From: Streptomyces sp. Tu6071
GTDB lineage: Bacteria; Actinomycetota; Actinomycetes; Streptomycetales; Streptomycetaceae
DNA: 64,000 bases
Assembly: GCF_000213055.1 (NCBI RefSeq)
Contig: NZ_CM001165.1
Location: forward strand, 6,160,945-6,224,944
Direction of reading: 5' to 3'
Both the position numbers and the translations under genes were made by a program. Below, piece by piece: positions 8,285-15,381 of the stretch. Numbering within the stretch: the stretch's first letter is position 1; the number at the start of each line of letters is the position of its first letter. The notes under the pieces are model-generated. The model searched no databases, was not told where the DNA came from, and saw only the letters and a list, made by a program, of their open reading frames with translations.

Positions 8285-9214
8285 TCACGCCCTGTCCGCG
8301 ACGCGTTCGCCCAGGAGACCCTGGGGCCTGATGAGAAGGACGACGATGAGGAGCACGAAGGCCCAGACGTCCTTCCAGGCGCCGCCGCCGAAGAGGTCCA
8401 TGCCGGGGACGTCGCCCATGTAGCCGGTGGCGAGGGATTCGGCGATGCCGAGGACGAGTCCGCCGAGCATGGCTCCGTAGAGGTTGCCGATGCCGCCGAG
8501 TACGGCGGCGGTGAAGGCTTTGAGGCCCATGATGAAGCCCATGCGGAAGCCGATCTGGCCGTTGTGCAGGCCGTAGCCGACGGCGGCGACGGCGGCGAAC
8601 GCGGCACCGATGGCGAAGGCCATGACGATGATGCGGTCGGTGTTGATGCCCATGAGCTTGGCGGTGTCGGGGTCCTGGGCGGTGGCCTGCATGCCGCGTC
8701 CGGAGCGGGTGCGGTTGACGAACCAGCCGAGGGCGATCATGCAGACGGGCGCGGCGATGATGACGAAGAGGTCGCCGCGCTGCACGGTGGCGCCGAGGAC
8801 GTGGAAGGGGTCGCCGTGGAACTGGGGGAAGGAGATGTCGGACTTGGCGTCGGGGTAGAAGGCCCAGACGAGTTGCTGGAGGAAGAGGGAGAGCCCGATG
8901 GCGGTGATGAGGGGGGCGAGGCGGGGGGCGCCGCGCAGGGGGCGGTAGGCGAAGCGTTCCGCCGCGGTGCCCACGAGGACGGAGCAGAGGATGCCGCCGA
9001 GGATCATGAGGGGGATGACGGCGGCGAGCGAGGAGCCGTCGGGCAGGAGGGTCCAGACGGTGTAGGCGCCGAATCCTCCGATCATGAATATCTCGCCGTG
9101 GGCGAAGTTGATGAGCTGGACAATGCCGTAGACCATCGTGTAGCCGATCGCGATGAGTCCGTACATCGCGCCGAGGATGAGTCCATTGGCCAGCTGTTGC
9201 GGCAGTTCGTGCAC
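8285..9214 (-). CDS. livH: Branched-chain amino acid ABC transporter permease LivH
   Basis: 309-residue inner-membrane pore subunit. It opens with LANGLILGAMYGLIAIGYTM followed by VYGIVQLINFAHGEIFMIGG, the hallmark of LivH. Later come GLFVNRTRSG-like and AVLGGIGNLYGAMLGGL segments, and it ends LLIRPQGLLGERV. The GTG start has GGAGG about 8 nt upstream. It is separated from livK by 146 nt, enough for a terminator or processing site, but no strong hairpin is obvious there. Confidence 0.95.
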   Translation of the reverse strand: MHELPQQLANGLILGAMYGLIAIGYTMVYGIVQLINFAHGEIFMIGGFGAYTVWTLLPDGSSLAAVIPLMILGGILCSVLVGTAAERFAYRPLRGAPRLAPLITAIGLSLFLQQLVWAFYPDAKSDISFPQFHGDPFHVLGATVQRGDLFVIIAAPVCMIALGWFVNRTRSGRGMQATAQDPDTAKLMGINTDRIIVMAFAIGAAFAAVAAVGYGLHNGQIGFRMGFIMGLKAFTAAVLGGIGNLYGAMLGGLVLGIAESLATGYMGDVPGMDLFGGGAWKDVWAFVLLIVVLLIRPQGLLGERVADRA

Positions 9215-9360
9215 CGCAGGGCCTCCGTGGAGTGGTCGGATAAGGGTGCGCCGCGCGGGACGCTGTGTGCATCCCGCGCGGCGTGGTGGGGTGCCCGGTG
9301 CCGGGCGGGTGGGGCGGGGTGACGGGCGCTCGGGGGCCGTGGGTGGGGCCCCTCAGCGGG

Positions 9361-10602
9361 TCACGGCTTGTAGACCTCGCTCTTCTTGGGCACCCACTTG
9401 CCGCCCTCGACCTGGTAGGCGGTCATCATCGTGTTGGTGGTGTCGCCGTACTCGTCGAAGGAGATGTCGCCGGTGACGCCGGAGAACTTGACGGTGCTCA
9501 TGGCTTCGAGGACCTTGGCACGGGCGTCGGAGGGGAGCTTGCCGTCGTTGTCGGCGGCGACCTTCTTGACGGCCTCGATGATGGACCAGGCGGCGTCGTA
9601 GGTGCCGCCGCCGTACGCCTCGTAGCCGTCCTTGTAGCCGGCGGCGTCGTAGTCGGAGATGAACTTCTTCGCCGAGTCGAGCTGTTCGACGGGGGCGCCG
9701 ACGGAGGTCGCGAGGTCGCCCTGGGCCTTCTTGTTGAGCTTGATGAAGTCGGCGGCGTAGATGCCGTCGCCGCCCATGAGGGGGATCTTGGCGCCGCTGT
9801 CCTTGAGCTGCTGGCTCAGGGGGCCGGCGGCGGGGTACTCGCCGCCGTAGTAGACGGCCTTGGCGCCGGTCTTCTTGACCTTGGCGACGACGGAGTTGAA
9901 GTCGCGGTCGTCGGGGTTGATGTGGTCGGCGCCGACGATCTTGCCGCCGAGCTTGGTGAAGGTGTCCTTGAAGGAGGCGGCGAGGCCGGCGCCGTAGGTC
10001 TTCTGGTCGTCGATCAGGTAGACCTTGTTGATCTTCGCCGTGTCGTGGAGGTACTTGGCGGCGAAGGAGCCCTGGATCTGGTCGGTCGTCGCGGTGCGGA
10101 AGAAGGAGGCGAAGGGGCGCTTCTTGTCGCCGCTCTTCCAGTTGTCGCCCTGGGTCAGCTCGGTGCCGGTGTTGGCGGGGGAGACCTGGGTGAGCTTCGC
10201 GTCGTTGAAGGGCTTCTGCATCGACTGCGAGACGTTGGAGTTCAGCGGGCCGACGACGCCGAGGACGTCCTTGTTGCCGATGAACTTGGTGGCGTTCTGC
10301 TGGCCGATGGTCGGCTGGGCCTGGTCGTCGAGCGCCTGGATCTTGAACTGGAAGCCGGGAACGAGGTCCTGCTTGTTGGCGATCTTGGTGGCGAGTTCGG
10401 CGGAGTTGCGGATGCCGAGGCCGAGGGCGGAGAGGTCGCCGGTGATGGGTGCGTCGACGCCGATGACGACGGTGGTCTTCTTGCCGCCGCTCGAACCGCC
10501 CTTGTCGTCGCCGGAGTCGTCGTCGCGCGAGCCGCAGGCGCTGAGGGTGAGTGCCCCGGTGGTCAGGACGGTGGTGAGGATGAGCAAGGAACGGTGTCGC
10601 AC
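9361..10602 (-). CDS. livK: Branched-chain amino acid ABC transporter, substrate-binding lipoprotein
   Basis: 413 residues. The signal peptide ends in the lipobox LSAC (Cys about 22), so the mature protein is anchored to the outer face of the membrane. A Ser/Asp/Gly linker precedes a Peripla_BP_6/ANF-receptor fold with VVIGVDAPITGDLSALGLG, VVGPLNSNVSQSM, VYLIDDQKTYGAGLAASF and AVYYGGEYPAAGPLS. It captures branched-chain amino acids and delivers them to LivHM. GTG start with AAAGGA upstream. First gene of the operon; the 540-bp region upstream must hold its promoter. Confidence 0.95.
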   Translation of the reverse strand: MRHRSLLILTTVLTTGALTLSACGSRDDDSGDDKGGSSGGKKTTVVIGVDAPITGDLSALGLGIRNSAELATKIANKQDLVPGFQFKIQALDDQAQPTIGQQNATKFIGNKDVLGVVGPLNSNVSQSMQKPFNDAKLTQVSPANTGTELTQGDNWKSGDKKRPFASFFRTATTDQIQGSFAAKYLHDTAKINKVYLIDDQKTYGAGLAASFKDTFTKLGGKIVGADHINPDDRDFNSVVAKVKKTGAKAVYYGGEYPAAGPLSQQLKDSGAKIPLMGGDGIYAADFIKLNKKAQGDLATSVGAPVEQLDSAKKFISDYDAAGYKDGYEAYGGGTYDAAWSIIEAVKKVAADNDGKLPSDARAKVLEAMSTVKFSGVTGDISFDEYGDTTNTMMTAYQVEGGKWVPKKSEVYKP

Positions 10603-11089
10603 GGATGGGTCCTTTCCCTGGCGCGGCCTCCTCGCTGGAGGTGCCGTGTCGATCGCGCCGGGCAGGACGGTGGTGCTCGGTGGTGCGGTGGTGCTCGGGG
10701 TGGTGCTGCCCGGCGTAATGGTGACTGGCCGTGACTCTAAGCGCAGGTGAAGGGGTGTGGGGTGGGGAGCGGACAGGATGTGACTGTCTTGTTATGCGAG
10801 AAGGGGGTGGGGTTTCGGGAGTGGGGGGTGTTTGTTCCGCATTCTGAGAACTCCCTGCATGTGTAAGCAACTTAAAGGGGTTTTGGTACTGGCGGCGGTC
10901 TGTCCCGTGGTGCCCGGGGTGGCGGTTGGGGGTCGTTTTGGTGCGTGAACGGGGTGTGCGGGCCGTATTGCGTACGTGTTACGCAACGTGACGAACGGCG
11001 GGCGCGAAACGGGCGCCCCGCGGGCCGGTGCGGGCCGGGTTCCGGGGTCGGGTGTCCGGTGGGCGGTGTACGGGTGCGGAAATGCGAAC
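10603..11089. other. Intergenic region upstream of livK
   Basis: No gene is supported here. The region is unusually A/T-containing for this chromosome around 10785-10880 (ATGCGAGAAG, CATTCTGAGAAC, TGTAAGCAACTTAAAGG), as expected of promoters. The near-palindrome GTTACGCAAC lies at about 10978-10987. No -10/-35 pair can be assigned with confidence. Confidence 0.4.
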
Positions 11090-11125
11090 GGCGGGGCCCG
11101 CACCCGGTGTTGGGGCGGGCCCGCC
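11090..11125 (-). terminator. Probable terminator after the thioesterase gene
   Basis: GC-rich stem between GGCGGGGCCCGCACCC and GGGGCGGGCCCGCC with a bulge. It lies 18 nt beyond the thioesterase stop, and no T run follows. Confidence 0.45.
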
Positions 11126-11142
11126 GCGGCGGGGTGCGGTGT

Positions 11143-11616
11143 TCAGGCGGTCGCGGGGGGTCGCGGAGCGTCGCGCAGGAGGCAGGTCAGGCGGGCCGAG
11201 CAGACGCGTCGGCCGCTCTCGTCGGTGATGACGATCTCGTACGTGGCGGTGGAGCGGCCCCGGTGCACGGGGGTCGCCGTGCCGGTGACGTGGCCGCTGG
11301 AGAGGCCGCGGTGGTGGGTGCAGTTGAGGTCCACGCCGACGGCGACCTTCTCGGGGCCGCCGTGGAGCATGGCCCCGACGGAGCCGAGGGTCTCGGCGAG
11401 CACGGCGGAGGCGCCACCGTGCAGGAGACCGTAGGGCTGCGTGTTGCCCTCGACGGGCATGGTGCCGACGACCTTCTCGGGGGCGGCCTCCACGACCTCG
11501 ATGCCCATACGGGTGCCGAGGTGGCCCGCCGAGAAGTAGGAGGGGAGGTCGACGCCGAGGCTGCTGAAGCGGTCGAGGACTTCCTGGGGGAACTTCACAC
11601 CGCGGTGCTCGCCCAT
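11143..11616 (-). CDS. PaaI-family hotdog thioesterase
   Basis: 157 residues, typical of single-domain hotdog acyl-CoA thioesterases. The catalytic region reads TQPYGLLHGGASAVLAETLG; HGG plus the Glu/Thr helix is the PaaI/4HBT pattern. The strand AVGVDLNCTHHRG follows, and GHVTGTATPVHRGRSTATYE closes the fold. It should hydrolyse a CoA thioester in the cytoplasm; the acyl group is unknown. ATG start with ACGGAG 7 nt upstream. A palindrome of TetR-operator type lies about 95 nt upstream, between this gene and the divergent aldo/keto reductase gene. Confidence 0.9.
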   Translation of the reverse strand: MGEHRGVKFPQEVLDRFSSLGVDLPSYFSAGHLGTRMGIEVVEAAPEKVVGTMPVEGNTQPYGLLHGGASAVLAETLGSVGAMLHGGPEKVAVGVDLNCTHHRGLSSGHVTGTATPVHRGRSTATYEIVITDESGRRVCSARLTCLLRDAPRPPATA

Positions 11617-11709
11617 GTGCGGCTCCGTTTCTGTCGCGTCTGCCGCGTGGCCCGCGCGGCCACGCCGCCCGCGGCGGGTGCCGCGCGCGGTTCTGTCCTA
11701 TCAGGTGGG

Positions 11710-11725
11710 CTGAGCGAACGCTTAG
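11710..11725. promoter_or_regulatory. TetR-type operator-like palindrome
   Basis: CTGAGCGAACGCTTAG is a near-perfect inverted repeat, CTnAGCG-nn-CGCTnAG. It sits in the shared upstream region of the thioesterase and aldo/keto reductase genes. The shape matches operators bound by TetR-family repressors of acyl-CoA metabolism. No such regulator is encoded nearby, so the binder is unknown. Confidence 0.45.
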
Positions 11726-11819
11726 TGCGCTTGGTCACGTGCCCGGCGCCCCGGAACCTGTCGCGCCCCCGCCCGAGCGGCGCCCCGGCCGGAAAAGCGC
11801 GGACGTGTTTAATGAAGAG

Positions 11820-12770
11820 ATGTTTGATCACGAGAAGTTGGGCGCGTCCGATCTCTCCACAGCCCCTCTGTGCCTGGGCGGCAACGTCTTCGGCTGGACG
11901 GCCGACCGCGAACAGTCCTTCGCCGTGCTCGACGCCTACGCCGCCGCGGGCGGGAACTTCGTCGACACCGCCGACTCGTACATGTACCAGTTCCCCGGGA
12001 ACGACCCCGGACAGTCCGAGCGGATCATCGCCGCCTGGCTCGCCGCACGCGGCAACCGGGACGACATCGTCGTCGCCACGAAGGTCGGCGACCACCCCGA
12101 GCGCAAGGGCCTCGCCCCCGACAACATCCGCGCCGCGCTCGACGACTCGCTGCGCAGGCTCGGCACCGACCACGTCGACCTCTACTACGCGCACTTCGAC
12201 GACGAGTCCGTGTCCGTCGAGGACATCGTCACGACGTTCGACGAGCTGGTACGGGCCGGGAAGACCCGGGCGCTCGGGGCGTCCAACATCTCCCCGGCAC
12301 GGCTCGACGCCATGCTGCGCTTCGCCCGCGCCGAGGGCCTCGCGCGCTTCGAGGTGCTCCAGCCCCAGTACAACCTCGTCTCGCGCGACACCTACGAGGG
12401 CGAGCGCCGCGACCTCGTCGCCCGCGAGGGACTGGCCTGCGTCCCCTACTTCGCCCTCGCCTCCGGCTTCCTCACCGGGAAGTACGAGCCGGGGACCACG
12501 GGCCGGTACGCGCGCGACGTACCGGGGCTCGCCGGCGGCTACGCCGGTACCGAGCGCGGCACCAAGGTCCTCGCCGCCATGAAGGAGATCGCGGCGGCGC
12601 ACGGTACGGAGCTCGCCACCGTCGCCCTCGCCTGGCTCGCCCAGCAGCCCACGGTGGCCGCGCCGATCGCCTCCGCGCGCACGGTGGAGCAGGTCCCCGC
12701 CCTCGTGGCCCTCGCGGACCTGCGGCTCACCGGGGACGAACTCCAGGCCCTGGACACGGCCTCCGCCTGA
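11820..12770 (+). CDS. Aldo/keto reductase
   Basis: 316 residues, a normal AKR length. It opens MFDHEKLGASDLSTAPLCLG. The catalytic tetrad is visible: Asp in FVDTADSYMY with its Tyr, Lys in VVATKVGDH, and a His-Phe region in DLYYAHFDDE. GASNISPARLDAMLRFA, QPQYNLVSR and the NADPH-binding PIASARTVEQV follow. It reduces an aldehyde or ketone with NADPH; the natural substrate is unknown. An upstream in-frame ATG at 11739 would add 27 Pro/Arg-rich residues absent from the family core, so the ATG at 11820 is preferred. Confidence 0.92.
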   Translation: MFDHEKLGASDLSTAPLCLGGNVFGWTADREQSFAVLDAYAAAGGNFVDTADSYMYQFPGNDPGQSERIIAAWLAARGNRDDIVVATKVGDHPERKGLAPDNIRAALDDSLRRLGTDHVDLYYAHFDDESVSVEDIVTTFDELVRAGKTRALGASNISPARLDAMLRFARAEGLARFEVLQPQYNLVSRDTYEGERRDLVAREGLACVPYFALASGFLTGKYEPGTTGRYARDVPGLAGGYAGTERGTKVLAAMKEIAAAHGTELATVALAWLAQQPTVAAPIASARTVEQVPALVALADLRLTGDELQALDTASA

Positions 12771-12791
12771 CGGCCCCCGCCCGCCGCCGCC

Positions 12792-12836
12792 CCCGTACGG
12801 ACGCGCCCGCTCAGTCGGCGGGCGTGTCCGTACGGG
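12792..12836. terminator. Bidirectional terminator between convergent genes
   Basis: A 19-bp stem (12792-12810 / 12818-12836) with one wobble and a 7-nt loop. It contains the stop codon of the leftward oxidoreductase gene. Confidence 0.7.
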
Positions 12837-15099
12837 ACGGTTCGAGGCGTACCACGAGGGACTTCGACGCGGGCGTGTTGCTCGTGTCGGCCGTCGCGTC
12901 GAGCGGGACGAGGACGTTGGTCTCGGGGTAGTAGGCGGCGGCGCAGCCCCGGGCTGTCGGGTAGTGGACGACGCGGAAGCCGGGCGCCCGGCGCTCGGTG
13001 CCGTCGCGCCACTCGCTCACGAGGTCCGCGTACGCCCCGTCCTCGTACCCGAGCGCGGTCGCGTCCTCGGGGTGGACGAGGACGACGCGGCGGCCGTTCG
13101 TGATGCCGCGGTAGCGGTCGTCGAGCCCGTAGATCGTGGTGTTGTACTGGTCGTGCGAGCGCAGCGTCTGGAGCAGGAGGCGCCCGGCCGGCAGGCGCGG
13201 GTACTCGACGGGCGCGGCGGTGAAGTTGGCCTTGCCCGTCGCGGTGGGGAAGCGGCGCTCGTCGCGCGGGGCGTGCGGGAGGGCGAAGCCGCCGGGGTGG
13301 GCGACGCGCGCGTTGAAGTCCTCGAAGCCGGGGACCACGCGGGCGATGCGGTCCCGTACGCGCCCGTAGTCGGCGGCGAACTCCTCCCAGGGCAGCGGCG
13401 AAGCGGGGCGCACGGCGCGGGCGAGGCGGGCCACGATCGCGGGCTCGGAGAGCAGCGCGGGGCTCGCGGGGGCGAGGCGTCCGCGCGAGGCGTGGACCAT
13501 GCCCATGGAGTCCTCGACGGTGACGAACTGCTCGCCGCCCGCCCGGACGTCGCGCTCGGTGCGGCCGAGCGTGGGGAGGATCAGCGCGCGGGCCCCGGTG
13601 ACGACGTGCGAGCGGTTGAGCTTCGTGGAGACGTGCACGGTGAGGCGGGCGCGGCGCATCGCGGCCTCGGTGACGTCGGTGTCCGGCGATGCGGCGACGA
13701 AGTTGCCGCCCATCGCGAGGAAGACCTTCGCCTCGCCGTCGCGCAGCGCGCGGATGGCGCGGACGACGTCGTAGCCGTGCGCGCGGGGCGGGGCGAAGCC
13801 GAACTCGCGCTCCAGGGCGTCGAGAAAGGCGGGCGCGGGGCGTTCGAAGATGCCCATCGTGCGGTCGCCCTGCACGTTGGAGTGCCCGCGCACGGGGCAG
13901 ACGCCCGCGCCGGGGCGGCCGATGTTGCCCCGCAGCAGCAGGAAGTTGACGACCTCGCGGATCGTGGGCACGGAGTGCTTGTGCTGCGTGAGGCCCATCG
14001 CCCAGCACACGATGGTGCGTTCGGAGGCGAGGACGAGGCGCAGCGCCTCCTCGACGTCGGCGCGGGCGAGGCCCGTCGCGGCGAGGGTCTCGTCCCAGTC
14101 GGCCTCGCGCGCGGCCTTCGCGAAGTCCTCGAAGCCGTGCGTGTGCTCCGCGACGAAGGAGTCGTCGAGCGCGCCCTCGGTCTCCAGGATCAGCTTGTTG
14201 AGGAGGCGGAAGAGGGCCTGGTCGCCGCCGATGCGGATCTGGAGGAAGAGGTCGGTGAGCGCGGTGCCGCTCGCGAGGCCCTTGGGGGTCTGCGGGTTCT
14301 TGAACCGTTCGAGTCCGGCTTCGGGCAGCGGGTTGACGCTGATGATCTTCGCGCCGCCCGCCTTCGCCTTCTCCAGTGCGGAGAGCATCCGGGGGTGGTT
14401 GGTGCCCGGGTTCTGGCCCGCGACGATGATCAGGTCGGCCCGGTGGAGGTCCTCCAGCGAGACGCTGCCCTTGCCGACGCCGATCGTCTCGGAGAGCGCG
14501 GAACCGCTCGACTCGTGGCACATGTTGGAGCAGTCCGGCAGGTTGTTCGTACCGAACTCGCGGGCGAAGAGCTGGTAGAGGAACGCGGCCTCGTTGCTCG
14601 TGCGGCCCGAGGTGTAGAAGACGGCCTCGTCGGGCGAGCCGAGCGCGGTCAGCTCCTCGGCGACGATGCGGAAAGCCTCGTCCCAGCTCACGGGCGTGTA
14701 GTGCGAGGCGCCCTCGGCGAGGTGCATGGGCCCGGTGAGGCGGCCCTGCTGGCCGAGCCAGTAGCCGCTGCGCTCCGCGAGGTCCGCGACGGAGTGCGCG
14801 GCGAAGAAGTCCGGGCCCACGCGGCGCAGCGTCGCCTCCTCCGCGACGGCCTTCGCGCCGTTCTCGCAGAACTCGGCGGTGTGCCGCTTGTCGCCCTCGG
14901 GCCAGGCGCAGCCGGGGCAGTCGAAGCCGTCTTTCTGGTTGACCCGCAGGAGCGTGAGCGCGGTGCGCCGGAGCCCCATCTGCTGCTGCGCGATGCGCAG
15001 CGAGTGCCCGACGGCCGGCAGCCCGGCCGCGGTGTGTCGCGGGGCGGTGACGCGCGGTGCGTCCTGGGCCGGGTCGCTCGCGGGCGGCTTCGTCGCCAT
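12811..15099 (-). CDS. FdhF/YdeP-family molybdopterin oxidoreductase
   Basis: 762 residues. A molybdopterin-dependent oxidoreductase of the YdeP subfamily, cytoplasmic (no Tat or signal peptide). Near the N-terminus DGFDCPGCAWPEGD and EFCENGAKAV give only three cysteines, so a full [4Fe-4S] motif as in formate dehydrogenase H is not evident. The cofactor region contains VFYTSGRTSNEAAFLYQL, DCSNMCHESSG (possible Mo ligand Cys) and IIVAGQNPGTNHPRML. The C-terminal domain has LRSHDQYNTTIYG and GSVNP-like segments. The substrate is unknown; E. coli YdeP is linked to acid resistance. ATG start with GGAGGGA just upstream. Confidence 0.9.
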   Translation of the reverse strand: MATKPPASDPAQDAPRVTAPRHTAAGLPAVGHSLRIAQQQMGLRRTALTLLRVNQKDGFDCPGCAWPEGDKRHTAEFCENGAKAVAEEATLRRVGPDFFAAHSVADLAERSGYWLGQQGRLTGPMHLAEGASHYTPVSWDEAFRIVAEELTALGSPDEAVFYTSGRTSNEAAFLYQLFAREFGTNNLPDCSNMCHESSGSALSETIGVGKGSVSLEDLHRADLIIVAGQNPGTNHPRMLSALEKAKAGGAKIISVNPLPEAGLERFKNPQTPKGLASGTALTDLFLQIRIGGDQALFRLLNKLILETEGALDDSFVAEHTHGFEDFAKAAREADWDETLAATGLARADVEEALRLVLASERTIVCWAMGLTQHKHSVPTIREVVNFLLLRGNIGRPGAGVCPVRGHSNVQGDRTMGIFERPAPAFLDALEREFGFAPPRAHGYDVVRAIRALRDGEAKVFLAMGGNFVAASPDTDVTEAAMRRARLTVHVSTKLNRSHVVTGARALILPTLGRTERDVRAGGEQFVTVEDSMGMVHASRGRLAPASPALLSEPAIVARLARAVRPASPLPWEEFAADYGRVRDRIARVVPGFEDFNARVAHPGGFALPHAPRDERRFPTATGKANFTAAPVEYPRLPAGRLLLQTLRSHDQYNTTIYGLDDRYRGITNGRRVVLVHPEDATALGYEDGAYADLVSEWRDGTERRAPGFRVVHYPTARGCAAAYYPETNVLVPLDATADTSNTPASKSLVVRLEPSRTDTPAD

Positions 15100-15192
15100 G
15101 GGTCCCTCCGCTGCTCGTACGTACCGCTTCGATCCTCGCACGGCGGGCGGGGGACGTACGGGGCCGGGGCTGGGCTTTTCCGCGGAGGGAGG

Positions 15193-15255
15193 GCGCTTTT
15201 CCGGGGCGGGGCGGCGCTTTTCCGGGGCGGGGCGGCGCGTTTCCGCGGCCGGCGG
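15193..15255 (+). repeat. 21-bp tandem repeat upstream of polA
   Basis: Three copies of a 21-bp unit starting GCGCTTTTCCGGGGCGGG (the third degenerate). They lie in the 282-bp gap between the divergent oxidoreductase and polA genes. Confidence 0.75.
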
Positions 15256-15351
15256 CGCTGTTCCGGCGGCGGTACGCGGACGGGGGCGCCCCTGTGCCGG
15301 AGGGCTCCGCCGCGTCCCCTTGCCGCCGCCGTCCGCGTCGCGCGGTCCGGG

Positions 15352-15374
15352 CTGTCGGTGCTCCGTGGCAGGAT
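15352..15374 (+). promoter_or_regulatory. RecA-NDp/PafBC-like promoter of polA
   Basis: CTGTCGGTG, 8 nt, CAGGAT, then 7 nt to the polA GTG. This matches the LexA-independent DNA-damage promoter TTGTCRGTG-N8-TANNNT except for T1 and the first base of the -10 box. Damage induction is inferred. Confidence 0.5.
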
Positions 15375-15381
15375 CGGGGGC

